This document shows positions 24,715 through 36,114 of a stretch of 64,000 nt of DNA, piece after piece. The notes below the pieces were generated by a model, which worked only from the letters and a program-made list of their open reading frames with translations, was not told the DNA's origin and did not search any database. The translations under genes and the position numbers were made by a program. Source of the DNA: Gnetum montanum (lineage: Eukaryota; Streptophyta; Gnetopsida; Gnetales; Gnetaceae); the NCBI GenBank assembly GCA_015680685.1, contig MNCI01020320.1, positions 96,897-160,896 on the forward strand. Reading direction: 5' to 3'. The stretch's first letter is position 1. Each line of letters opens with the position of its first letter.

Positions 24715-25150
24715 TAGGCTGCATTTGAGGAGTTGAAGCATAGATTGGTGACTACTCTTGTGCTAATATCTCCTACACCAAGACATCCATATGATGTTAG
24801 TACTAATGCTTTAGGGGATGGATTTGGTTGTGTGTTGATGCAAGATGGATAGGTTGTGGCTTATGCATCCTATCAATTGAGGCCACATGAACCTAGATAT
24901 CCCATTCATGATCTAGAATTTTGTGCCATGATCCTTGCATGGAAGATTTGGTAGCATTATCTATATGAAGAGCAAGTTACTATTTGGACTGACCATAAGA
25001 GCCTCCAATATCCTATGAGTAAGCCATAGTTAAACTTGTAACAACATATATGGATCGAGCTACTTGGTAATTTCGATTTCACTATTAAATATAGGCCTAG
25101 TAAGAGTAACAAAGTAGCAGATGCATTAAGTAAGATGGCAAGTAAGCTAA
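24715..25150 (+). pseudogene. Chromovirus RNase H domain
   Basis: The domain includes YDVSTNALGDGFGCVLMQ (first catalytic Asp position read as D-V-S-T-N), [28 protein letters not shown] and WTDHKSLQY. It closes with YRPSKSNKVADALS, the usual RNase H to integrase linker. Several TAG stops interrupt it. Confidence 0.8.
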
Positions 25151-25319
25151 ATAACTTAACAATCCAATCCAATTTGCAAGAATATATACGAGGAAACAAT
25201 GACATGATCCTTGGTGTCAAGCATTGAGGCAACATATTACCTCTAATGGAGCACTCTCTGTGGATAGTCATGGAGTATTATGGAGGGATGGTTAAGTATG
25301 CGTTCTAGAAGCTTTTTGA

Positions 25320-26450
25320 ATTTAGTTGATGGATGAGGCCCACATGAGCAGATACCAAATGCATCTAGGTATTTAGAAAATGTACCAAAGCTTATGATAG
25401 ATGTATTGGTGGCCTGGTATGAAGAGGAATGTAGGAGAGTATGTAGCTCGTTGTTTAATTTGCCAACAAGTGAAGATAGAGCATCAAAGACCTGGGGAAT
25501 ATTTGCATTCCCACGATATTCCTTAGTGGAAATGGGATGTCATTACTATGGATTTTATTGTTGGTCTTCCATTAGCTCATAGTGGCCATGATGCTATCTT
25601 AGTAGTTTTTGATTTGTTAACAAAGTCTACCCATTTCCTTGCCACACAATCATCAGTAAGTGTAGTAGAAACTACACATCTCTTACTTGTAGAGATAGTG
25701 TAGTTGCATGGTGTGCCATGACAAATTATTAGTGATAAAGATGCCTGATTCATGTCACATTTTTGGTATGCATTTTAGAAGGATATGGATACAAGGTTGA
25801 ATATACGTTTGACATATCATCCAAAAACTGATGGTCAAATTGAATGGGTGAATTAAATTCTAGAAGACATGTTGAGAGCCTATGCTTTACAGTATAGAGA
25901 AGGTTGGGATTGGATGCTACCATTAGCTGAATTTTCATATAACAATAGTTATAAGGGGACTTTGCAGGAAACACCATATGAGATTTTATATGGTAGGCCA
26001 TGTAGAATACCTTTATGTTGGGATACCATTGAAGATTGTCAATAGGTAAGCACCGATTTGGTGAGGCAGACTATAGAGCAGATTTGAGATATCCAAGATA
26101 GAATAAGAGCTACACAAGATAGGTAGGTAGCATATGCCAATTGACATCAAAGGCCACTAGAGTTTTCAGTTGAAGATCATGTATTTCTTCTTATTTCTCC
26201 ATTGAAAGGCCTTACTTGATTTGGCCAAAAAGGGAAATTGGCTCCTAGATACATTGATCCCTTTCAAGTGTTACAATGGATTGGAAAAGTGGCCTATCAA
26301 ATAGCATTACCTCCTCATTTGGCACCTATCCATGTTGTATTTCATGTATCTATGCTACGAAGTTATGTGCCTAAAGAAGATCATGTGATTAGCTATTCAG
26401 GAATACAACTACAATCTAATGTTAGTTATGTTAGAAACTAGTAAAGATTA
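25320..26450 (+). pseudogene. Chromovirus integrase and C-terminal domain
   Basis: A zinc-binding HHCC region (AHMSRYQMH...CLICQQ) is followed by the core: WDVITMDFIVGLP, IISDKDA and TDGQIEWVN. All three catalytic acidic residues (D, D, E) are still present. The C-terminal part, KLAPRYIDPFQVLQWIG...PIHVVFHVSMLRSYVP, is the GPY/F-type module of chromoviruses. Stops, mostly TAG, break the frame. Confidence 0.85.
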
Positions 26451-26595
26451 TTGATTGTATGTTGTAGCAACTATGCAATAAAGTTATACCTATGGTTAAA
26501 ATTCTATGGAGTAAAGATGGAGCTTTGGAGGCTACTTAGGAAGTGGAGACTGAGATGTGCGTAGCTCATCCTAGGATCTTCTAGGAGAAAGATTC
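26451..26595 (+). pseudogene. Chromodomain-like tail
   Basis: Reading past stops gives VKILWSKDGALEAT*EVETEM, which fits the WxxxxxxEATWE pattern at the end of plant chromovirus polyproteins. This module is thought to target integration to heterochromatin. It is short and degraded, so the assignment is tentative. Confidence 0.5.
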
Positions 26596-26610
26596 TTAAG
26601 GAGGGGAGAG
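26596..26610 (+). other. Chromovirus polypurine tract
   Basis: TTAAGGAGGGGAGAG lies directly before the 3' LTR start, as expected for the plus-strand DNA primer site. Confidence 0.85.
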
Positions 26611-29250
26611 TGTTACATCCTGCACACCCCCCCCCCCTTGAGATAATAGGTATGGTTATACACTTATGATTTAGACATTACATGTGGATTCACAGTGGGT
26701 TTTGGGGACAAATTAATATATTTGATATGTTATGAGGCTTCATTTTTATGTTATGATTATAATGCCTTTGCATGCTTAACTAACATGATTATGTACACTA
26801 ACCCTATGTGATGTGTTAGACAAGTGATGTTGTTGGTAGGGGTGTTGGATTGGGGTACAAGACCACCTATCTGGGATGCTTTTATGCTTTATGTGTGATT
26901 TTGATATGTAGGAATTTGTATTGTAACACTATGTCATGTGATGTTTGGGTGTGGTTTTGGCATGTGAATGTGTAGAGCGTATGATAAGAATCTCATAGGT
27001 TAAAATGAATTTTGATTTGGAATCCCAGTGTGTCTATTCCACATGATTAATGTTTATGGTATTAGTGGTGGAGATAAAAAGTAAAAATAACTTATGAAAA
27101 TCATTCCATAAAAAAATAATAAATAATTCAAGTTAGAAAAAACAACAAAAGAAAAAAAAAGTAAAAGTAACGTTAGCATGTGACGTGCATCCATAGAAGG
27201 AAAGAAAAGGGTTGCATGTATGCATATGCTTAAAAGCATAGTTTTGTTTTTTTATGTTTAATTACCTCATCACCACTTTTTGGTACTAAAATTGGATTTT
27301 GGTTTCTGTTTGTTTTCTTCTATTCATAGAAACAAAAATGCATAGGAGTCTACTTTCTACCATTTTTCTTTTTGCTCTCTTCTTTTTCTAGATTCTAAGA
27401 CTTATGGATACTTTTTGCCTATTCTGAACTTGGATTTGGAATTGTTACATTCATATCTACGTAGGTGCAAAACTTGTTGAGAGTGAAATGATGTCCTATT
27501 GGATTTTTGAGGATTTTCTCGTTGTTTCAGCCTTTCTACCCTAACAATTTTAATTGGTGGATTGTCTTTACCTTTTCCCTATATTTTTGTACTGGATTAG
27601 TGTATATGATTATACAAAGTGGGCATGTGGGACAAATAGCTCAAGGATTAAGCTTGAACATGTTATTTTGTCTATTTTCCTAGAATTTTCTGATTTTGGT
27701 TATAGATTGTGGATGAATATATATGTAATGTATGGGATGATGTGGACTTGTGAACTATGATATGTTGTGTTATGAGCCTCGTATTATATGCTATTTGTGG
27801 GGCCTATTGGGGCACGAGCATTTTTTTTATCCCAAATATTATTTTATTAACAAAACTTTGAATGTGCATAAATTTGTTTCTAGGAGTCTGATTTAGGTAA
27901 AATTAGTGTTGTTGGATCATTTTGGGAAGTACCTTATAATCATGAAATTAGTTTTTTCTTTGGGGATATCTCATTTGAAAATTATTCTAGTGGTCTTTTG
28001 TATGGAAGTACATGTCTTTTGAGGAATATGGTATTGTTTTTTCAAACTGAGGTATTCGTGTTATTTTGTTGCATTGTGATATTATTTTCATGGAATGACT
28101 ATAACAATTAGGGGTGGATATGTGTGGTTATGTTTGTTTGAGTGTGTTGTGCTTATGACCTGTGTTGGCTTAAACTAGCTGAATTGTGTATATGTTTTCA
28201 TGATGATGCTTGTGATGGTCATTGGTGAGTGGTGCTAGCATGAGGGTGTGGACTAGTTGGTGATGAGGCACCATGGAGGTAGCATGGATTGACCCCCACT
28301 ATGATGCATCAATGAGGCTCCTATCTTAGGCCTCATCCTGAGAGTAGGAGAGCATAGGTGTGTTCATCCCTATGGCTGGTCTATGGCATAGGTGTGTTCG
28401 TCGCTATTGCCAATCCTCCAAAAGGCTAGTGGTTGTAGGTCATAGGTTGAAGAACCCTAACATCGATTGGATAAATAAAAAATTAATAAAAGACCTATAG
28501 GAAATGGCTATTATGAGTACTCATGGTAACATTTCACATGATATACTAAGCATGGATATTCTAGCAACCACGTGGGCTTTGTATGTGATAGTATTGGGTT
28601 GTGAGTCATATCATTGGGAATAGGTGTTCTGTTTGGATTATGATTGTGTGGATCATCGAATATTCTAGTATATCTCATGGATATGTTGACCTTGTATGAT
28701 ACTAAGTTAGCTTTATGGGTGATATGGTGTGTGTTTTTTTGAGCATGGATAAGCCTAACAGTGGTTGTAGGTTGCTTGTACCCCACTCCTCTCCTCTGGT
28801 GCAACACTTGTCAACCATCTAGCAGGGGAAGTGTAAAGGCTTCCCACTTAGTTGTGTACTAACTTTATTTAATTATAGGTAAAAGGTGTAGGAGCCTAAA
28901 TGAACACAGAGAGGAAGGGTAGAGGAGGGGAAAACCTTCTATGCTTGGTTGATGTATATTTTCATATACAGTAGTGTGGACTAGATATCCTTGTATGGAA
29001 CTCTCAATACTCTTTTATATACGATGATGAGGTTTATGTGTTTTTTATTTTTATTTTCGTAGAGTAGTGTATAGTTTTCTTTATGTAGAGACATGAATTT
29101 TTATAACATGATATGTATGTTTAGTTTGACATGGTAGGAAAGTTTTGTATGATTTGACTTTTCTTATTATCATGTATCCTACACGTTATTGGTTTTAGTT
29201 ATCATGCTTCCATGCTAAGATTACTTCATCCTAGGAATCACCTTGCCATT
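26611..29250 (+). repeat. Chromovirus 3' LTR, right end lost
   Basis: It begins TGTTACATCC and aligns with the 5' LTR up to CCTAGG(A/C)ATCACCTTGCC. At 29251 the sequence switches to a family-E LTR. A run of about 12 C at 26627-26638 is unique to this copy. It lacks the 664-bp duplication of the 5' LTR. Confidence 0.85.
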
Positions 29251-30237
29251 TGATGAGCGATGAGGTACCCCTATGCTTAACCATACGAATACGAGTGTTT
29301 CACGCATGATCCGGTTGAATTCCAAGGACTAAGTTCTTATGGTCCCTTATTGACCAAGGATGGGTTGGTTGATCGTTGTCTTCCCAAACTTACTTGTATG
29401 TCATGATTGTATTATTAAGTAAGCTTGAGGCATATGATTTTTATATCTTTTATGTTTTTATGTCCTGTTCTAATAAGAGAGAAGAGAGATAACTAAGTGA
29501 CTAATTTATCTTAACTACTCATTAACTAAGTTCTAACTAATCTTAACACTAGCAGTCATTCTCACTTGTCGTACACATCCTGAACTAGTGCAACACTACT
29601 GGGATTACCAAATGCTAATCGTTACTATGTTACCAAGTGTTACATGCATGCTCGAAGTGATCATACTGAGTGTAATTTAATGATTTTCTTAATTAATCAA
29701 AATGAATTGCTACGCTAATAACATAAATGTAAGTGCATAAAATAAAATAAATGGATAAGAAAATAAAATAAAAGAAATACGTAAGAAAAAAAATCTCAAG
29801 TGCTACAAGGATGAGTCAATGAGCTTGTCTTTATTGCCATACATAAGGTGTGCTTAGGTACATAATGCTTGAATAAAGATCCATCCACACTTAGACCTCT
29901 TGCTGTGGGCACTTGGAAAATACTCTAACTTTCAAACAAACTACAAGAGTTTTGCTACTTAACTACTAAAATACTTCTTTTCCAATTGTGCACCTAGGCA
30001 CTATATTTATAGGCTTAGGCACAACTACTCTAATAATTAGAGTAACCACTCTAATAATTAGAATAAACTACTAGAGTAATTTCTCTAATAATTAGAATAA
30101 ACTACTAGAGTAACTAGTCTAATAATTAGAATAAACAGCTAGAGTAACTGCTCTAATAATTAGAATAAACCACTAGAGTAATTGCTCTAATAATTAGAAT
30201 AAACTGCTAGAGTAATTACTCTCATCATTCCCCCATG
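29251..30237 (-). repeat. E4 3' LTR
   Basis: In plus orientation it runs TGATGAGCGATGAGG...CTCTCATCA, 987 bp. TATA is at about 30001-30010 (minus TATAAATATA). AATAAAGATCC on the plus strand near 29873 is coincidental; the family R signal is in minus orientation. In place of GATATC palindromes the U3 has a minisatellite at 30020-30228. Confidence 0.8.
30020..30228 (-). repeat. U3 minisatellite of about 34-bp units
   Basis: About six units of CTCTAATAATTAGAATAAAC + TACTAGAGTAA, each with small changes, lie just upstream of the E4 TATA box. Each unit contains the palindrome TCTAATAATTAGA. The position equals that of the GATATC arrays in sister LTRs. Confidence 0.85.
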
Positions 30238-30250
30238 ATTGAATGAAAAC
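30238..30250 (-). other. E4 polypurine tract
   Basis: The minus strand reads ATCATGGGGGAA before the LTR start, as in E1 (AATCATGGGGGTA). Confidence 0.65.
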
Positions 30251-30974
30251 TTATCCTCGAGTTTCTTAAAAAATATTGGGAAGGTATGGGATTATTGACT
30301 AATTGACAACTAATGGTGGAATGGGATGATAGACTCAACATGCCCAGCGACAGATCAATAAGCATATTACAACATTGTGGTGAACACTCGTACATAAATG
30401 ACATCTAAGCCTTTATTTGGTAGCTTATAGAGAAAGAGATAGAAAGAAAATGAAGCATGTTACCGCCAATGCTAAGATTGCACCTTCCATTTTTTATCCA
30501 TAACCATGCCACCAGACTTGTTCCTTTTGTAAATGCTCCAGTTCTGATCCATCTTGAGTGCTTACTCCAAGCCCAGTCCATTGTTTGTATGATCACCATA
30601 TGCACATACAACATAGTCACAAATGAGCAAGGATAGATAAAACACAATGCAGTTGATACCTTGCCTCGATATGAAGTGCATTGGCTAAGTTGTGGTTATG
30701 GAAGAAATTGGTTTGAAGATTTATCATAGGTGACTACCCAAGGTGTACGGGTTAGGAAAATAGTAAAATGGAGAAAATTGAAAAATTTGTGCCAGGGCCC
30801 GCATGACTAAGAGTGAACCTCTAGTAGATATAAAATGGAAAAACATGAGGAATAACAAAGAAGAAAAATATCAACGGCAACGCCAATAAAATAGATATCA
30901 TGGATGGGGATGAAACAAGAAATGATTGATTGCAGGAAATGTTTAAGGGAAAGAAGTTAACAATTACACCAAAA

Positions 30975-31045
30975 AGAAATGCTAGTGGGTCTTCCCCAAA
31001 GCAAGCCCATGCCCTTTATGTCCTAACAAATCCACTAACCAAAGA
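30975..31045 (-). repeat. Conserved family noncoding block, E4 copy
   Basis: Plus-strand GTGGGTCTTCCCCAAAGC, then AAGCCCATGCCCTTTATG, align with the block in E0 and E3 and, in reverse complement, with E1 and E2. Confidence 0.55.
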
Positions 31046-31797
31046 TTCTATAGGCTTTAGGAATGTCATTTGGAAGCAAGAGTTAAAAACTTACCCACAA
31101 AAAGTCACCAAATAAAAATAATGCCTCAACCCAAAATAGACTAATGATAAAACCATCAATGAGGTGGAAATAAAAAGAAAGATGAAGAGGAGAGAATGGC
31201 ATGGAATCCCAGGAACAAGGTTGTGTAAAGTCCCTTGTCTATTTTATGGTTAATGTGATTGAGTAGAACTCATCCTAAATCTAGACTCAAACAAATCACA
31301 TCTAGTGACCTCGCATCAACACACTTGACCAATCCATCCACTTGAAAGCAACAAGAATGCTTCCACAAAGAGTCACCACTATTTTGAGGAGAGCAAGATG
31401 GAGAAGTAAGAAGCGAGAAAAGGCCTTAGTTAGAGGGAACCTTTAGGCATGGGTAACATGTCTTTCCAGTTCCATAACTAGCGATTGTAGCCCATATTAC
31501 TTTATTATGTCTAAGGGGTGTGATTTGAATTCTCACTCCTTTTTTTTGCATGAGAACCACACCATGCAAAGACTTATTTTTATTCACTGAGCTTCCCAAT
31601 TTTTGAATAATGTCAGAATGTTAGAAAACCTAAGAAAAAGCATCCAAGCACCCAAGAGAATGGCCAGCACAAATGCATCGAATCCCATTGAAGTCAGATC
31701 CTTCTCATCCTTTGAGTATTTCCTTGGTTTGAAAAATACCTAGTCACCAATTCATTAAAAATTTACTTAGAAAAAGAGGGAATGTACAGTTCCAAAC

Positions 31798-32576
31798 TGA
31801 TGAGTTATCATTTTGTTGGCCACGATATCACATACGCGATATTGCAGCATGTATCCTCATCTATAAATAAGAGGTAGACAGACCTGATAGGTAGTTTTTT
31901 AGTTCTTAGTTTTAAGTAGTTATTCTCTTAACCCTTCTCTCCTAGTGCATGCCCGTTGTGTGGTGATTGTAATTGTACAACATCCTTATTTGAGTGTGAC
32001 GTACTTGGACACGCACATGACTAGAAATAAAGATCAAGATTACTTCATCATTGCAGCATTCACTTAGTCTAATTATTTATTTAATTATTATTTACCAATT
32101 TCCTAGTTAATATCTCTTCACCCTAAACTCTTATTAAATGCAGAATGAGTACGACTTGATTACGAGTATTTAAGTGTGAATACTTGGTAACCCAGTAGTG
32201 TACCTAGGATCTGTGCTTGGTAATCCCAGTCGTAGTCATGCACGAGGTCCAAGATGTGTACGGATGATTGACGAATGGATGCTTCTCACACTTAGGCTAG
32301 CTTAGATCCTCTCTCACCCTCTCTCTCTTATCTTAGTTAATATCATTTTCTATTACACCCAGGAGTAGCATTAGTATAGGAACACATCATACACCTCATT
32401 CTAGACTAAACCATACGTGACAAAGTTAACACTAGTCTAGATGGGAAGACACTGAACTATGACCTAAGGATAACTGTCTTGATACCAAAACTAGTCTATC
32501 TATGGAGTTCAACCAGATAGCACGTGAAACACTCATATTCATATGGTTAAGTGTAGGGGTACCTCACCACTCATCA
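31798..32576 (+). repeat. E2 5' LTR
   Basis: 779 bp, TGATGAGTTATC...CACTCATCA. U3 is short: GATATCACATACGCGATATT then TATAAATAAG (about 31862). AATAAAGATCAAGATTAC near 32026 is the family poly(A)/R signal. It aligns with both E3 LTRs in reverse complement. Confidence 0.85.
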
Positions 32577-32596
32577 TTGGCACCGTTGTCGGGGAT
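32577..32596 (+). other. E2 primer-binding site (tRNA-Asp type)
   Basis: TTGGCACCGTTGTCGGGGA, two mismatches from the tRNA-Asp complement TGGCGCCGTTGCCGGGGA. This is the best kept site in the window. Confidence 0.85.
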
Positions 32597-32717
32597 AGTG
32601 CTAGTTATCTAGATTAGTTATATCATACAAGGTCACTGTATAGGAATTAATGATATATCTTTTAGGAAGAAATCATTATAAAAAGTCACATATAAATTCA
32701 CACACAATTGCACAACC

Positions 32718-34744
32718 ATGGCTCTCCTACAAGAGTATGATAATGCCACATCTAGTGTGGCAATTCATTGGAGAACCAACAAATTATATGATAATGAAGA
32801 TTGGAGTACACAACTTGAGGTGGGGGTTTCTTATAAATATAAATGAAGGAAACATCATCCTAATGCACGAAAGCATAACTTAACTGATGACGATGAACCC
32901 CTACTGGCCACTACAAGCCTAACGAAAATACAAGAGGTTGTTCGAATCTCCCGTAGGCATTGTAAAGAGAGCCACCTACCTAGGCTCGATTTAAACAACT
33001 TTCCTAATTTTTCAGGAGTCTATGACTTAGATAGACAAAAACATTTACAAGCCTTCTATGATGCTTGTACATGGAACAACATTGATAACAGTTGGCAAAA
33101 ACTCAAGCTCTTTCCTATGACACTAGTTGGCCAAGCAAAAGTATGGTATAGATCATTAAGACCAAATTAAATACAACATTGGCCAACAATGGTAGAACTA
33201 TTTAACAAAAGATATCAAACCTATGCAAGAGTGTCAGCCTTGAGGAAACAAATCCAAGAGTGGAAACAAGCATAACATGGGCCCTTGGACATGGCCTTAG
33301 AAAGATATTATGCACTATTAAACAACTGTCCAGGCCATGAGTTCCCCAAACAAAGGCTAATGTATCATATCATTGATGGGATTCCTGATGCAACAAGAAA
33401 AACCCTAGGGATGTATGCCCAAGGTCAACTATACGAACTATGAATCCATCAATTCCAAGAGCTTATTAAGTAGGTAGCAAAAGAATAAGGAGAAATGGCT
33501 AGATGGGAGAGTGTTGAAAAACATCAATAGGACCAAAGTCTCAACTTAACAGAGGTCCACAATCATAAAAAGAAGAAATCAATTTATCTCAAGGAGGAAG
33601 AACCATCTTTACTAGTACAAAAATCATTAGAAGAAGTCAAGGCAAAGATTAACAAGATGTTGGAATGGATGCATAAAAAGTATGGAGAATATATTGATAT
33701 TATTGGAGATAGAGTTTTGACAACCTGAGAAGCAGGAAAAAATATCATTATACAATCAAAAAGAAGGGATGAACAAAATAAGAGCTCAACTACCAATCAT
33801 ACGTATGAATGCAACATTTTCCTATACGATCATCCCAAGGGCTAATGCCTAATCTTGTTACATTTATATGAGCAAGGGGAAGCATGTTACACCCAAAGTT
33901 CATATAGAGATACTGTGTTCGATCACAATGGCAACAATCCCAGTTGTGGGGGAAGCCACCCTTAAACTAGAGATACCCTTCATATCATCTGAATCCAAAT
34001 GCTTATCTAGTCCAATACCCTGTTTCTCCAACTAGGTCAACATACTCTATCTCACCACATTATCATTCTCCCCAATACTATCATCTCATGTCCTCAACAC
34101 AACCACTACCTTGTGTACCTTACACTTCTCCTAAATTTCAATGTTCTCATCCTTTCCCTCCTTCTACATCGCCACCTATTTTTCCTAAAGTGTCTACACC
34201 ATAGCAACAACCCACGAATGTCACTTGTGCTACTATTTCCAATAGTAGTGAGATACCTCCTCAACATCAAAAGCATCCCTTCTTTAGACATAACTGTAGG
34301 AAGGGACAACACAATTCCAAGGCCACTGCATTCTCCAACTTAGCACAAGTCCAACACTGTGGTGCATCCTTCTCCTCGAACCCAATGCCTCATGTTATTT
34401 CATCAGGGCCACCAATTAACACTCCAAAAACCATATGGCCCAATCAATACAACCATGGAGAGAAACATCCTAATCCTTACATACCATCTTATGGTCCCAA
34501 GTATCATATTGGGTCAACTCTTTATCTAGGAACCACATCTCATAAATTACCCCACNTAACTCTTTATCTAGGAACCACATCTCATAAATTACCCCACTAT
34601 GTCTACTATAATCAAGTGTGTGAATTCCAATGGGCTAAGTATGACCAAGTTTCAATGTTTCCAACATGCAAGGATCCTAATCTTTCATTTATTAATTCTT
34701 ACCATGCTCAAATGTTTAGTTATGGGGGATATCCCCCATTTTAA
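32718..34744 (+). pseudogene. E2 gag, broken
   Basis: Starts at ATG 32718 (MALLQEYDNATSSVAIHWRT). After an N-terminal charged region comes the gag core: NNFPNFSGVYDLDRQKHLQAFYDAC, KLKLFPMTLVGQAKVWYRSL, WPTMVELFNKRYQTYARVSA, LDMALERYYALL and TRKTLGMYAQGQLYEL. The C-terminal part is Pro/Ser/Tyr-rich and ends in FSYGGYPPF. Only scattered stops, mostly TAG or TAA, disrupt it. E3 has the same architecture. No CCHC knuckle is clear; a KHPFFRHNC-like stretch near 34275 is the only Cys/His cluster. A 40-bp repeat around an N at 34556 is an assembly fault. Confidence 0.75.
34516..34597 (+). repeat. 40-bp repeat around a single N (assembly artefact)
   Basis: 34516-34555 is repeated exactly at 34558-34597, separated by an N at 34556 and one base. 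This is what a scaffolder leaves when overlapping contig ends are not merged. Confidence 0.85.
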
Positions 34745-35734
34745 TAACAAGCAGGGTTAATAAATATTTTCCATTTTCTTTTATTTTACAACTTTTTGTT
34801 TTCCAGTTTTTTTATTTTTCAATTTCTTGTTTTATCTTTTTGTCTTTTTATCTTATTACCTTTTTACAAGTAATCTCATCTACGAATAAAAAACTCATGT
34901 GGATCATTGGTTGAGGTGTGTTCTATGTTATCGAGTCTTGAACGATCAATTATTTGGATAGTGAGCCCATTACATCCACTCATCCATTCCACAAATAAGA
35001 GGTTTTGTTTGAGGATGCAGTGATATTCTTGATATTCTTAAAACTTAAATTTAATTTTGTGTTCATTGTACCCAGAATGAAGAAGGATGGATCAAGAGGG
35101 AATGATTAGGGTGTGACATCAAGGGGACTTGTGGATTCTCTTTGGTGACGTTTGTGAGAGTTATCATGCAACGTGGTTGTACTAAGATCCATGTAGATCT
35201 AACGTAAAATGGGAGTAAGAGTAATCAAAGGGTACTAAGAAATCCAATGCTGTTCTAGGGGGTTCCACTGGAAAGACATGCACCCATGCCTGAAAGTTGG
35301 TGGCTTCTCTGGATTCAACAATCGAAAAAAACAAAAAGAAAAGGAAAAGTGCCACAAAGAAAAAATCACTCCTCCCTTGAAAAAAATGCCAAGTGATCAT
35401 ACGCCTTGTTGTTATGATACTCTCATAGTCGCTCATAATGGGATGAAATAATGTAGTTTCATTGATTAGAGGAATGGACTTGGTCCTAATCTTGGAATGA
35501 TGGGTTAATGACACATTAATCATGCTTTACACATAGGATTCACTGTGCCCTGGGTCAGTTACCTCATGTCCCAATCTCTACAATCCCTTCTATACCTCGT
35601 CTCATCTCACTGTTCATGTAATTGTAACTTGTGTCTCGTGTAGCATAGAATTTTGACCTCATTCCAATCATACTTTCACATGTGTATTTTGTGGAACCAG
35701 TGTGGATTACATTTAACCCTTCTAGTACCCACGG

Positions 35735-35830
35735 ACACCTTTAAGCGTGGTTAAGCAAGAGCATTATAGGTTAGAACCTGCTTTGGGGAGGACCCACTTG
35801 TGTAATTTTTGTAATTTGCACTCATAACCC
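35735..35830 (+). repeat. Conserved family noncoding block, E2 copy
   Basis: Contains GCGTGGTTAAGCAAGAGC, GGTTAGAACCTGCTTTGGGG and AGGACCCACTTGTGTAAT. Near-identical words occur in the four sister elements at equivalent places. Confidence 0.7.
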
Positions 35831-36114
35831 ATCTCCCACACACCATTTATTACCCTCAACATATTGTCCACAATGTTCTTTTCTTGATTACTATCCCTCC
35901 AAATTCCAACGTTCCTATGAACCATCACCTGGCCTTTTTCTCTTCCTTACCACTCGAAGCCTTTAGTGATCAATTCCACCCACATATCATTATTCATGCC
36001 TTCAAAACTAACTAAATTACCCTCAAACCCTTTAACACTTTCCCACATGTCCTTAATTTACATTGTTAATTTCAGAAAAACCTTCAAATTTTGGTATTTT
36101 CCCTCGGGCCTAAA

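Larger units (their letters stand above)
18808..29250 (+). mobile_element. Chromovirus-like Ty3/gypsy element with long LTRs
   Basis: LTR copies begin TGTTAC at 18808 and 26611. Between them lie a tRNA-Met-like primer site, gag with a zinc knuckle, protease, reverse transcriptase, RNase H, integrase, a chromodomain-like tail and a polypurine tract. The integrase C-terminus (KLAPRYIDPFQVL...VFHVSMLRSYVP) and long LTRs suggest the Del/Tekay chromovirus branch. The 3' LTR is cut at 29250 by the family-E LTR, so its last bases and the second target-site copy are missing. Frequent TAG stops mark it as dead. Confidence 0.9.
29251..31797 (-). mobile_element. E4: truncated family-E element
   Basis: A minus-strand element with an intact 3' LTR (29251-30237), a polypurine tract and about 1.5 kb of internal noncoding sequence carrying the conserved block at 30975-31045. 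Its other end is lost where the E2 LTR begins at 31798. I see no gag, polymerase or second ORF. It adjoins, and probably inserted into, the chromovirus 3' LTR. Confidence 0.7.

Noticed and set aside
26627-26638. C homopolymer as a functional element
   Set aside because: It lies in a decayed LTR, is absent from the other LTR, and is more likely slippage or a sequencing error.
30020-30228. CRISPR-like array
   Set aside because: The repeats are directly tandem with no unique spacers, lie in an LTR U3 and are in a plant genome.
35182-35523. Minus-strand 113-codon ORF
   Set aside because: It lies in the noncoding region of E2; the equivalent regions of E0 and E3 do not keep it.
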